Assembly: GCF_900289175.1 (NCBI RefSeq)
Contig: NZ_LT985747.1
Span: forward strand, 2,505,709 to 2,569,708
Reading direction: 5' to 3'
DNA from: Paenibacillus faecalis
GTDB lineage: Bacteria; Bacillota; Bacilli; Paenibacillales; Paenibacillaceae
DNA: 64,000 nucleotides
Below, piece by piece: positions 1 through 7,734 of this stretch. The position numbers and the translations under genes are program-made. How positions within the stretch are numbered: position 1 is the stretch's first letter; each line of letters opens with the position of its first letter. A model generated the notes under the pieces. The model worked only from the letters and a program-made list of their open reading frames with translations. It was not told the DNA's origin and made no database searches.

Positions 1-374
1 GTGGTGAATCCGGGAAGATTATCGGATTGCTGTGCATTAATATGAATTTGGACGATTCGTTTTCCGGATTTATGAAAACCTTCTTGCCCCAACCGGATCT
101 CGAAGCACGTGAACAGCAGGAGCATTTTGCCTCATCTGTCGAAGATATGATTCTTGAGACCATCGAGCGAACGATCGAAACCGTTGATTCTTCCCCTGAT
201 ATCTCGTATGCGAATCGAAACAAACATATTATCGGCCTATTGCAAGATCGCGGAGTATTTAACATGAGAGATGCCGTTACCATCGTAGCAAATGCGTTGA
301 AAATAACGAAACATACGGTTTATTTGCATTTGCGCAATCATACTTCTAAATCCGAGAAAAAAGAGGCGCGTTAA
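1..374 (+). CDS. YheO-like PAS/HTH regulator, 3' part
   Basis: The gene is cut by the left window edge; the frame is open from base 3, where it reads GESGKIIGLLCINMNLD, the end of a YheO-type PAS domain. The C-terminal part (HIIGLLQDRGVFNMRDAVTIVANALKI, then TKHTVYLHLR, given here as two pieces) is the helix-turn-helix that closes this family. Proteins of this type are cytoplasmic transcription regulators with an unknown ligand. It ends in front of a terminator and is the last gene of its unit. Only about 120 residues are visible, so target genes cannot be inferred. An internal UTG at base 27 is not a real start, since homology continues upstream of it. Confidence 0.8.
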   Translation, partial: GESGKIIGLLCINMNLDDSFSGFMKTFLPQPDLEAREQQEHFASSVEDMILETIERTIETVDSSPDISYANRNKHIIGLLQDRGVFNMRDAVTIVANALKITKHTVYLHLRNHTSKSEKKEAR

Positions 375-400
375 AACACCCCCTGTCTTATGCATGGATC

Positions 401-436
401 AGAACCCGGTATCCAACCGGGTTCTTCCCCTTTTAC
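401..436 (+). terminator. Intrinsic terminator after the YheO-like gene
   Basis: A nine-base-pair stem AGAACCCGG / CCGGGTTCT with a seven-base loop (401-425) is followed by TCCCCTTTT. It lies 27 bases after the stop codon. Confidence 0.75.
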
Positions 437-597
437 CACTTCCATGGTCCTTTCACATTTACTGATCCCTTAACGATACCAAAGCACTATTTTCATTGTT
501 TTAATTTACAAATTTAAGTCCTTTATTCATATATCACCAGTTTCGTTTTTTTAGTATACTTATGATATAGAAAGAAATGTAAAAGGAGGGTTTTATT

Positions 598-1380
598 ATG
601 AAGTTGAAGTTGGTATTGGGAAAAGCATTGCTGATTGCTGCTGCACTATCTGTCCTGACTGTTGGGACCCCTTATATGGCAGCCGATTCAAGCAAAACAG
701 AATGGAGTTATGAAGGTGCAACTGGACCTGAGCATTGGGGCGATCTGTCACCTGAATATGCGAAGTGCTCCACTGGTCTCAATCAATCACCTGTTCCGCT
801 CATGAATCAAGGCAAGAAGACAGACTCGAAAATGACATTTCATTACGAAGCATTTGTTCCGACAATCGTAAACAACGGGCATACGATCCAGGTCGATGTA
901 CCGGAAGGCAACTATGCGCTCATCGATGGAGAGAAGTACAATCTGTTGCAGTTCCATTTCCATACGCCAAGCGAGCATACATATAATGGGAAACTTTTGG
1001 AGATGGAGATTCATCTTGTGCATCAAAACGAACAAGGAAATCTAGCAGTCATCGGTATGTTTATAAAAGAAGGCTCGGCCAACAAGAGCCTGGACCTTAT
1101 TTTTAACAATTTGCCCGCTTCTCAAGAAGAGCCTGTTACAACTGACGAGAAAATCACCCTTAACTCGCTTTTCCATAAGAAAAGCAAATTTATCACATAT
1201 GACGGATCTTTAACAACGCCGCCTTGTACAGAAGGAGTTACATGGTATGTATTCGATAAGCCCGTAAAGCTTACACGTACACAGATTGATGCATTTAAAG
1301 ATATATTCCCTAACAATAGCCGGCCGGTTCAGCCTTTAAATGATCGGCTTCTGTACAAAGGGACTCTAAAAACGCATTAA
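598..1380 (+). CDS. Secreted alpha-class carbonic anhydrase
   Basis: It hydrates CO2 reversibly to bicarbonate and is exported by an N-terminal signal peptide (residues 1 to about 28, hydrophobic LLIAAALSVLTV). The mature part has the alpha-CA hallmarks: WSYEGATGPEHWGDL near residue 36, LNQSP, the zinc ligands His120 and His122 in QFHFHTPSEH and His139 in EIHLVH, and YDGSLTTPPCTEGV near residue 200. At 260 residues it has normal full length. The start is fixed by AAAAGGAGGG at 581-590. It is monocistronic, with a hairpin behind it. Typical roles are pH and bicarbonate supply at the cell surface. Confidence 0.95.
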   Translation: MKLKLVLGKALLIAAALSVLTVGTPYMAADSSKTEWSYEGATGPEHWGDLSPEYAKCSTGLNQSPVPLMNQGKKTDSKMTFHYEAFVPTIVNNGHTIQVDVPEGNYALIDGEKYNLLQFHFHTPSEHTYNGKLLEMEIHLVHQNEQGNLAVIGMFIKEGSANKSLDLIFNNLPASQEEPVTTDEKITLNSLFHKKSKFITYDGSLTTPPCTEGVTWYVFDKPVKLTRTQIDAFKDIFPNNSRPVQPLNDRLLYKGTLKTH

Positions 1381-1410
1381 AATACAACCTAGCACTAAAA
1401 GGCACATAGA

Positions 1411-1459
1411 AAAGTCCCGCCCCGGCTAATGGAATGGCTGCCTAAAGGGTGGGACTTTA
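1411..1459 (+). terminator. Hairpin downstream of the carbonic anhydrase gene
   Basis: AAGTCCCGCCC pairs with GGGTGGGACTT (one G-U pair) across a loop of about 23 bases. The run of T after it is weak, so it may be a partial or bidirectional terminator that also serves the broken LacI gene on the other strand. Confidence 0.5.
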
Positions 1460-1476
1460 TCTTGCTTTGATTTAAA

Positions 1477-1721
1477 CTATTCCAGGGAAGCCGCCTCAAT
1501 ATGTTGTGAACGCAGCACCAGAATATCTTGCGGCTTTTCAAATTTATATTTTGTAGGTATATTTTCATGATTTTTACAGCCCCATAATGCCAATCCAAAA
1601 TCAACCCTGGCATCTCTTAAGCCCGTTTCTCTTCAGATACATACGGATGATTGTTTATCACTCTGGATACAGTCGATACAGACAATCCTGAGCGTTTCGC
1701 AATTTCGGTAATGTTCGCCAT
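1477..1721 (-). pseudogene. LacI-family regulator remnant (both ends, middle deleted)
   Basis: From AUG at 1721 the minus strand codes a clear LacI helix-turn-helix, beginning MANITEIAKRSGLSVSTVSR and running on through VINNHPYVSEEKR, behind a usable AAGGTG ribosome site. The frame stops after only 34 residues (1617-1619). Further on, 1477 to about 1560 reads in another frame KYKFEKPQDILVLRSQHIEA to a stop, which resembles the C-terminal end of a LacI-type protein. About 270 residues between the ends are missing, so the ligand-binding core is gone. The C-terminal assignment is weaker than the N-terminal one. Confidence 0.7.
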
Positions 1722-2127
1722 ATGTACCTTCACCTTCTTTTTTTACATAATGTAATTTGCGAATTTGGAATATTTCACATCTGAAAGATCCCATTTTTGG
1801 CTCCCCTGTGTAGTTCCTTTCAAACTCTGCATAAACTGTATCCGTCCACCTTAAATCCGCATAAATATGTGCGAAATAACCTAGGATAAAATCCTTCCAT
1901 TCTCTATCCTCATTCAATCTCAAATACTTTAAACACTTGTTTTCCATAACCTCAATCGTCGGAAGCTTGCCTTCCCTTACAAAATGAGTAACACCCTTCT
2001 CTTCCCTGGTGACTGAGCCTCTCATATGTATCGCATCCGGCGAAATGCTGCCTAACAACAAATGACTAGAAGGGTTATAACCGGAAAATCTTATGGCAAT
2101 CGCAGTATGAACCATTGACCAAGGCAA
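1633..2127 (-). pseudogene. Truncated zinc-dependent phospholipase C-like / hydrolase gene
   Basis: A UTG start at 2127 sits behind AAAGGGGAGAG. The first 110 residues resemble small hydrolases of the zinc-dependent phospholipase C type: MVHTAIAIRFSGYNPSSHLL, then GSISPDAIHMRGSVTREEKG with THFV, and later DFILGYFAHIYADLRWTDTV. Histidines and aspartates at metal-ligand-like positions are present. Near base 1785 the reading frame runs into the untranslated leader and then, out of frame, the coding start of the LacI remnant. The natural C-terminal half is therefore lost, and the last 50 residues of the open frame are chimeric. I think it is non-functional. Confidence 0.55.
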
Positions 2128-2260
2128 CTATACTCTCCCCTTTTTCTACTTGATCACATTCATATCATGAATATATCCAATTATTATCTGATGCGAGACG
2201 TTGAATCAACCTTCAAGGCACCCCAACATGAAAAGCTCCGTGAATCAAGATTATTTGTTT

Positions 2261-2289
2261 TTGACCTCAAGTAAAAGAAACATTATAAT
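2261..2289 (+). promoter_or_regulatory. Sigma-A promoter of the ABC-F leader transcript
   Basis: TTGACC (2261-2266), a 17-base spacer and a perfect TATAAT (2284-2289). Transcription should begin near 2296, giving a leader of almost 400 bases before the ABC-F start. Confidence 0.8.
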
Positions 2290-2326
2290 ATATTTGTAAT
2301 ATTAGATAAAAGGATGATTGTTAACT

Positions 2327-2377
2327 ATGACACATGCGATGAGACTTCGTTTCCGTCACTTTGAACCGATAATTTAA
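2327..2377 (+). CDS. ErmD-type regulatory leader peptide, 16 residues
   Basis: The sequence is MTHAMRLRFRHFEPII, preceded by AAAGGATG at 2308-2315. Eight of its first nine residues match the macrolide-responsive ErmD/ErmK leader peptide as I recall it (MTHSMRLRF...). The Arg-Leu-Arg after Met5 is the +X+ motif at which macrolide-bound ribosomes stall. It lies directly downstream of a strong promoter and upstream of two terminator hairpins and the ABC-F gene. Its likely job is to sense ribosome-bound antibiotic by stalling and so switch the leader fold. The match is by eye, and stalling itself is inferred. Confidence 0.8.
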   Translation: MTHAMRLRFRHFEPII

Positions 2378-2468
2378 TACGTTCAAAGACTCTGTTTAGT
2401 ATGCAGAGTAACGGGATCAGTCTGTCCTTTTTTAATATTCTTCAATTGGAATACAATAATGTACCCGG

Positions 2469-2502
2469 AAGAAAGGCAGAGCGGTTGACCTTTCTTTTTT
2501 TT
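2469..2502 (+). terminator. Leader terminator 1 (attenuator)
   Basis: AAGAAAGG / CCTTTCTT stem with a 12-base loop (2469-2496), running into eight T. It is located between the leader peptide and the ABC-F gene. Confidence 0.65.
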
Positions 2503-2526
2503 GTGTGTAGCTTTCCCCTTACTCTG

Positions 2527-2562
2527 AATCACGGACAGACCTGTCTGTGATTTTTTATTTTT
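2527..2562 (+). terminator. Leader terminator 2 (attenuator)
   Basis: Eleven-base-pair stem AATCACGGACA / TGTCTGTGATT (one G-U) with loop GACC (2527-2552), then TTTTATTTTT. Its left arm is the one that the upstream GTCTGTCC can capture. Confidence 0.75.
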
Positions 2563-2691
2563 AACGATGATCGAGAGGTATTTAATCATGATGATGCTGC
2601 TTTTCTATTGATACGGGCTTGAAATAAAAGCTCGTATCGATATCACTAGCTATCGGTACGAAATGATTCAAAAATTTCGGGAGGTAGCGAA

Positions 2692-4131
2692 ATGGAACAA
2701 ATATGTTTTGAGTTGGAAAATGTCGAAGTGACATATCTAGATAAAGAGATTTTAAAAGTTGAACGTTTGGCGGTAAATCAATGGGATCGTATCGGAATCG
2801 TCGGAAAAAATGGCTCAGGAAAAAGCACACTGCTTAAATTGCTTGCTGGTAAAATTCAACCGACAAGTGGATTGGTAAAACATTACGTCGAGCACGGTTA
2901 TTTTGAACAAATAGAGGCACCTGCAGCAGCAGACGCCGATGCGATTTTACTCAGTAAATTGGCTGTCCCACAGCATTCGGAGCAGTTCAGCGGCGGAGAG
3001 CAGACAAGGCTGAAGCTTGCACAAATGTTCACCCATTATCACGAAGCGCTTTTAATCGATGAGCCGACAACCCATCTTGATCAAGAAGGGATATCGTTTC
3101 TACTTGATGAACTACGGTATTATTACGGTGCGCTTATATTAATCAGTCATGACCGCGCCGTACTGGATGAGCTTGTTACAACGATATGGGAAATACATGA
3201 AGGCAAGATAAGTGTTTATTCAGGCAATTACAGCGAATACATGGCACAGAAACAGCTAGAGCGTGAACAGCAGGATATGGCGCATGAGCAATTTAAAAAA
3301 GAAAAGAGCCGACTTGAAAAAGCAGCTCAGCAAAAAATGAAGAAAGCTGAGAAAATCGCTCAAGCGGAAGAATCGAAGGCAAAAGCGAATCGAATGTTTG
3401 AGACCAAGTCTAAAGCAACAAGCCAAAAAGCAATACATCGTGCAGCAAAAGCGATCGAACAGCGAATGGAAAAACTTCAGGAAGTTGAAGCCGTGCCCAA
3501 AGAAAAGAACATCGTGTTCCGCCAGTCGAAAGCATTGGAACTGCATAATAAATTTCCGATCATGGCTGACCGGATGACTCTTCAAGTTGAAAACAAGATA
3601 TTGCTGGATGAAGTAAGCTTCCAGATACCGTTAGGTAAAAACATTGCAATCACAGGCCCCAATGGCAGCGGTAAAAGCACACTACTACACCATATCATGA
3701 ATGGTGGTTCAGGTTTGATTATTTCACCGAAAGCAAAGATGGGCTATTTCCAACAAATGAGCTATCAATTTCCAAGCGATGAAACGGTATTTCAGTTTTT
3801 GAAAAGCCGATCGGAATATGACGACGGCTTCTTGCGAAGCGTACTGCATTCGATGCTGTTTGAAGGTACTGATCTCATGAAAAACGTGAAGTCGTTAAGT
3901 GGCGGAGAAGTGATTCGCCTACAGCTTTGTCAACTGTTTTTGGGACAGTATAACATTTTACTACTGGACGAACCGACCAATTTTCTCGATATCCAAGCTA
4001 TTGAGGCATTAGAGCGGTTTATCGTTGCTTATGAAGGAACGATCATTTTTGTATCCCACGACCAGGCTTTCATTAACCATACAGCAGATGTGAAGTATCA
4101 CATTGTTGATAATAAACTGAATTTAGAGTGA
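2692..4131 (+). CDS. ABC-F ATPase, Vga/Msr-type ribosome protection protein
   Basis: It is a soluble duplicated ATPase without membrane segments. Walker A motifs are GKNGSGKST (residue 38) and GPNGSGKST (322), signature motifs are FSGGEQTRL and LSGGEVIRL, and Walker B motifs are ALLIDEPTTHLD and ILLLDEPTNFLD. Between the ATPase halves (about 180-290) lies the charged ABC-F linker, rich in Lys, Glu and Ala, which in resistance members enters the ribosomal E site and dislodges macrolides, lincosamides, streptogramins or pleuromutilins. At 479 residues it is slightly shorter than Vga(A) or VmlR. The start follows GGGAGGTAGCGAA. The attenuator leader supports an antibiotic-resistance role rather than a housekeeping EttA role. 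Its exact drug spectrum cannot be read from sequence. Confidence 0.88.
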   Translation: MEQICFELENVEVTYLDKEILKVERLAVNQWDRIGIVGKNGSGKSTLLKLLAGKIQPTSGLVKHYVEHGYFEQIEAPAAADADAILLSKLAVPQHSEQFSGGEQTRLKLAQMFTHYHEALLIDEPTTHLDQEGISFLLDELRYYYGALILISHDRAVLDELVTTIWEIHEGKISVYSGNYSEYMAQKQLEREQQDMAHEQFKKEKSRLEKAAQQKMKKAEKIAQAEESKAKANRMFETKSKATSQKAIHRAAKAIEQRMEKLQEVEAVPKEKNIVFRQSKALELHNKFPIMADRMTLQVENKILLDEVSFQIPLGKNIAITGPNGSGKSTLLHHIMNGGSGLIISPKAKMGYFQQMSYQFPSDETVFQFLKSRSEYDDGFLRSVLHSMLFEGTDLMKNVKSLSGGEVIRLQLCQLFLGQYNILLLDEPTNFLDIQAIEALERFIVAYEGTIIFVSHDQAFINHTADVKYHIVDNKLNLE

Positions 4132-4137
4132 CTTCGA

Positions 4138-4480
4138 ACATGCTATAACAAACAAATGGGGTGTCTTTAGGTCGCAAACCTCAAAGACACCCCAGTATCA
4201 TATAGAGCAATTTTTTAGTTCATTTTCAAGTACGTTGCTCTTTGAAACCGGCTTTCCGGAATTGTTGTGCATCGATTGGGAACTGTGCGGCAGATACAAA
4301 TCGAACAGGAACGAAAGCGCGACCGTTCACAATGCGCATGCTGGTATCCATCACCACTTGTTTCGAACCAACCATAGCGATATTAGATCCAGATTTCAAA
4401 ACTTCTCCGCAATCATTCGGACAGGCACTTGGGTAAATCCTTTACTGTCGATAAATGGTTGTTCATCTGGAAAAGAAACC
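4138..4480 (-). repeat. Left copy of a direct repeat: decayed NlpC/P60 gene end
   Basis: This segment is a patchwork copy of the tail and flank of the NlpC/P60 gene at 36702-37577, in the same orientation. Matching blocks: 4138-4232 with 36593-36686 (terminator and 3' flank), 4235-4293 with 36880-36938 (NlpC core), 4291 to about 4400 with 37187 to about 37300, and about 4410-4480 with about 37388-37465 (copper-amine-oxidase-like domain). Three internal deletions and the missing 5' end make it non-coding. It lies just left of the biosynthetic cluster, while the intact copy lies just right of it. Confidence 0.85.
4158..4193 (+). terminator. Terminator after the ABC-F gene (inside duplicated segment)
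   Basis: GGGGTGTCTTT and CAAAGACACCCC form a long stem, followed 26 bases on by a run of T (4211-4216). The same hairpin, better conserved, stands at 36613-36647. Confidence 0.7.
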
Positions 4481-4545
4481 GTGGTAACTTTCATTTTACA
4501 GGAAAATACGGTTTTTTTTGCACATTTTTAACACTCAACAAAAAC

Positions 4546-4589
4546 GGGGCGTTCAGAAGTCAGCTTTCACTGACTTTCTGGACAACCCC
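4546..4589 (-). terminator. Terminator of the biosynthetic operon
   Basis: On the minus strand GGGGTTGTCCAGAAAGTCAG and CTGACTTCTGAACGCCCC form a long, slightly bulged stem with a six-base loop, followed by GTTTTTG. It begins 14 bases after the stop of the last cluster gene. Confidence 0.8.
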
Positions 4590-4602
4590 TTCTTTACATC
4601 CA

Positions 4603-7600
4603 TTACATTTTGGCAAACCCGTATTCAAGAGCAGGGTTTTCCTGTACAATCTTACCCAGCTCTAATTTGATAATGTTATCTGCTGTGCCGAAATAAGCAT
4701 CATCATGAGTAATCGCGATGATACACTTTCCATTAGCTTTCATATCAGGCAATAGGCGATTGTAGAAGAAGTGCCGGAATTCAGGATCTTGATCGGCAGC
4801 CCATTCGTCAAAAAAACAAATCGGGCGGTTATCCAAATAAACATTCAATAAGGCTAACCTCTTCCTTTGTCCTGTGGATAAATTCGTATTGCTCACGCGG
4901 CCATCCTCTGTAATTTCTACTTTATCTTGCAGCTGCATCATCTCCAAATACTTCCGAATCTCAGCTTCCCTGCCATATGTATCGATTCCATACAAATGAT
5001 CGAAAAGGTAAAAATCCGTAAATATGGCCGAGTAATATTCTCCTAGAACATTAGAGTTTACGGCTTCGCCATTAATCAGGATTTGACCTTCATGAGGTTC
5101 GTAAAGTCCGGTAAGCAGCTTACCCAAGGTTGACTTACCGCTGCCATTTCCACCAGTAATAAATGTTGTTTCTCCGGCACGGAAAGTATAACTTAAGGGT
5201 CCAACCCCAAATTGAAAACCGTCTTCATAATTATATTGGTAAGAAATGTTTGATAATTGTATTTCTTTCACTTCCCGCTTTATTTGCTCACCACACGGTA
5301 CATCGACTTTTAAATTTCTCAAACCTTGCAACAATTCATTAATTCTATTCAGACTGATCCGGATCCGGGTAAATTCCGGAACTGCATTCAATAATCCGTT
5401 TACCGGGCCGGTCATGTATAGAAAAACGAAAACATAATTACTAATGCTCCCATTATTGAGATCAGGAAACAGCACCGGAAATATAAAGATTGCACATCCT
5501 ATAACTAAAGTGAACAACAATTCACCGATGACAAAGACGTTAGCGAAGGCAATATCTCCTTGCGATCGTTTCACTCGATAGGAATCGTAAATATCTACGG
5601 CCCCTTTTTGAAAATCGCCCCGTTTTTTATGATGAAGACTTAGCTCCTTAAAACCTTCCAGAAGTTGATCAATTATTTTGAAAAATTTGTTCTGGATATC
5701 CCGGGTCTGCTCCCAGACCCGATGTGCATGACGAGCAAAAAAGTAATATAAACCCGCGGTCATGATAATAACCGCCAATGAGATCAGCAAGCCATAAAAA
5801 TTGATGAACCCCAGATATATAAAGCAACAAATCAATGTAACGAAACTCGTTAATCCTCCGATTACAATATTAATAGAACCGCTAATCGTTTCTGTATCAT
5901 TATTCAAAACCGGGTAGATTTTTTCTTTTCCAAAGTTCTCAATTTTCTGGTAAGTCGAATTCAGAATCGTATGTGTGATTTCTTTCTTTTTAACAAATAA
6001 AGTATCATTTGTGAACCGAATTAATCTCGTTCGCAGAAACTTCTGTCCAACCACATACAGTATTAATCCGATAGCAAAATAAACGACGAGACCAAGCGAG
6101 AAATAATCTCTGGAAAGGGATATGTTTACGACAAAAATAATGAAAGCATTTCCAAACCCGCTTAATAAACTGATGAGGATCATGGAAAATATTGCATTAT
6201 CGCCCTTTTTGGGAAATAATAAAGACAAAATGAACATCAACGTATATATCCAAATGGATGCTAAAGCAATGAAAACAGCAATGAGTATCGTAACCGGTCC
6301 CCAAACCAAAACAAATGGCCACGACATTCCGTTAAAAAGAACATTCGGCAACAGATACAAGCCAATCGATAAAACAATGGAAAATGAAATAAGGGATACA
6401 ATTCCAACGAATGTTGATGTGGTGACGCGCTTATAGCTTCGTTGGTGGCGAATCAATTCGAAAATGAGAGATAACACTTGATACGTCAAATATAAGCATA
6501 ATAATCCTAAGATGAAAATGCTTAAAGATGCAACGAAATCAACTCTTGTATAAAGATCAGAAGCGTTGCTTGTTATCTCCTTCCCCCTTATTAAGTTAAG
6601 CATATTTTCCCCTGTATTGCTTATAGCAGCCGAATTTATGTTAGCTAATATGACAACACCGGATTGATCGCCCGGTAATAATCCTACATAGGAAGAAAAG
6701 GTTGGATTCTCTCCTGAGTGAGCTAACTCCCCTAGTTCTGCTTGGTAAACATTCCAACCAAAAGCATACGAAGAACCGTTTAAAGCTGGCCCGACAGTGC
6801 GATCAGCCTCATGGGATTTTTGAATCAATTCCTTGAATGTTTCTGGTATATCTTCCGCCAGTCCAAGCTGAATCTTAAGCCATCTACCCATATCACGGCC
6901 GTTCGAAATAATATATCCTGCCGGAGCATTGCCTCTATATTGCGGAGATGTATATTCTATAGGCTGAAAGAATCCTCTTTTATAGCTCTTCGCAACCTGA
7001 CTATCGTTCTGTAGGTGGCTGTAGAATTGCGTGTTATGTAATCCAAGCGGTTGAAAAATATGGTCCTTCATGTATGCTTCATACGAGGTTCCCGATACTT
7101 CCTCAATAATAAGTCCGAGAATATCATAATTGATTGTACTATATTGGAACTGCTCCCCTGGCTGGTGATCCAATTCAACCCCTACAAAATGACGCACTGT
7201 TCGTTCCAACGCATCCGGACTGTTGTCCACTGGTATTTGATCAATCGTATGAAAAGGTATCCCGGTCGTATGATGCAACAACTGTTTGATGGTTAACGAT
7301 TCTTTTTTTCCTTCATACATAGCATAGAACCAAGGAATGTACTGAGACACTTTAGCATCAAGCTTTAACTTTCCTTCTTGTTCCAGTGCGAGAATAGCTA
7401 GCGCTGTAAATGCTTTAGAATTTGAACCTATTTCAAATAATGTGTTTTCGTCAACTTTGGCTTCTTTTGAAAGGTCGGCATAGCCATAGCCTTCTCCAAG
7501 TACATCCTGATCTTCGCTAATAACCGCAACATAAGCTCCAGGGATATTGTTTTTTTGCAGACTTTCCTTAGCAAATTCCAATACAGATTCGCTCATAACA

Positions 7601-7680
7601 CTGCCGTTATCTGCGTAAAGGGGAGGTGTATTACCAAAAGTCACGATAAAAACTAAAATCAAAGCTATAGCATGTCTCAT
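4603..7680 (-). CDS. ClbP-like prodrug peptidase fused to a cyclic-peptide ABC exporter
   Basis: With AUG at 7680 (ribosome site GGGAGAG; an upstream AUG at 7701 is possible) the protein has 1025 residues and begins with a signal peptide. Residues about 30-370 are a class C beta-lactamase-like serine hydrolase: SxxK at Ser86-Lys89 (GSNSKAF), Tyr180 in YSTINY and HSG at His321. Hydrophobic segments follow, then a PvdE/SyrD-type ABC transporter: six-helix membrane domain, Walker A GGNGSGKST, signature LSTGQRKRL, Walker B FFDEWAADQDP. The family fact is that ClbP, XcnG and ZmaM cleave N-acyl-D-Asn from colibactin, xenocoumacin and zwittermicin precursors outside the membrane. Here the first NRPS carries the matching Asn-plus-epimerisation logic. 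I infer that this last operon gene exports and activates the product. The Tyr motif is YST rather than the common YSN. Confidence 0.85.
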   Translation of the reverse strand: MRHAIALILVFIVTFGNTPPLYADNGSVMSESVLEFAKESLQKNNIPGAYVAVISEDQDVLGEGYGYADLSKEAKVDENTLFEIGSNSKAFTALAILALEQEGKLKLDAKVSQYIPWFYAMYEGKKESLTIKQLLHHTTGIPFHTIDQIPVDNSPDALERTVRHFVGVELDHQPGEQFQYSTINYDILGLIIEEVSGTSYEAYMKDHIFQPLGLHNTQFYSHLQNDSQVAKSYKRGFFQPIEYTSPQYRGNAPAGYIISNGRDMGRWLKIQLGLAEDIPETFKELIQKSHEADRTVGPALNGSSYAFGWNVYQAELGELAHSGENPTFSSYVGLLPGDQSGVVILANINSAAISNTGENMLNLIRGKEITSNASDLYTRVDFVASLSIFILGLLCLYLTYQVLSLIFELIRHQRSYKRVTTSTFVGIVSLISFSIVLSIGLYLLPNVLFNGMSWPFVLVWGPVTILIAVFIALASIWIYTLMFILSLLFPKKGDNAIFSMILISLLSGFGNAFIIFVVNISLSRDYFSLGLVVYFAIGLILYVVGQKFLRTRLIRFTNDTLFVKKKEITHTILNSTYQKIENFGKEKIYPVLNNDTETISGSINIVIGGLTSFVTLICCFIYLGFINFYGLLISLAVIIMTAGLYYFFARHAHRVWEQTRDIQNKFFKIIDQLLEGFKELSLHHKKRGDFQKGAVDIYDSYRVKRSQGDIAFANVFVIGELLFTLVIGCAIFIFPVLFPDLNNGSISNYVFVFLYMTGPVNGLLNAVPEFTRIRISLNRINELLQGLRNLKVDVPCGEQIKREVKEIQLSNISYQYNYEDGFQFGVGPLSYTFRAGETTFITGGNGSGKSTLGKLLTGLYEPHEGQILINGEAVNSNVLGEYYSAIFTDFYLFDHLYGIDTYGREAEIRKYLEMMQLQDKVEITEDGRVSNTNLSTGQRKRLALLNVYLDNRPICFFDEWAADQDPEFRHFFYNRLLPDMKANGKCIIAITHDDAYFGTADNIIKLELGKIVQENPALEYGFAKM

Positions 7681-7734
7681 AAATCTCTCCCTGTTTTTCA
7701 TCCAGTGGGACTCTACCTCTGCAACCCTACTGGA

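Larger units (their letters stand above)
2389..2684 (+). promoter_or_regulatory. Antibiotic-responsive attenuator region of the ABC-F gene
   Basis: Several mutually exclusive pairings are visible. ACTCTG/CAGAGT forms a hairpin at 2389-2409. GTCTGTCC (2420-2427) can pair with GGACAGAC (2533-2540), which would break the terminator at 2527-2552. GATACGGGCTT/AAGCTCGTATC (2610-2638) shares bases with CGTATCGATA/TATCGGTACG (2633-2660), so only one can form. CGAAAT/ATTTCG (2659-2679) ends at the ribosome site GGGAGG (2679-2684). This is the layout of leader-peptide-controlled transcriptional and perhaps translational attenuation. The order of switching is inferred. Confidence 0.65.

Noticed and set aside
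1633..2127. A 164-residue intact gene
   Set aside because: Its last 50 residues read the leader and coding sequence of the LacI remnant in another frame; only the first 110 look like a real protein.
4235..4665. Plus-strand open frames of 64-98 residues
   Set aside because: They are the antisense of the decayed NlpC/P60 copy and of terminator sequence; no ribosome site or family resemblance.
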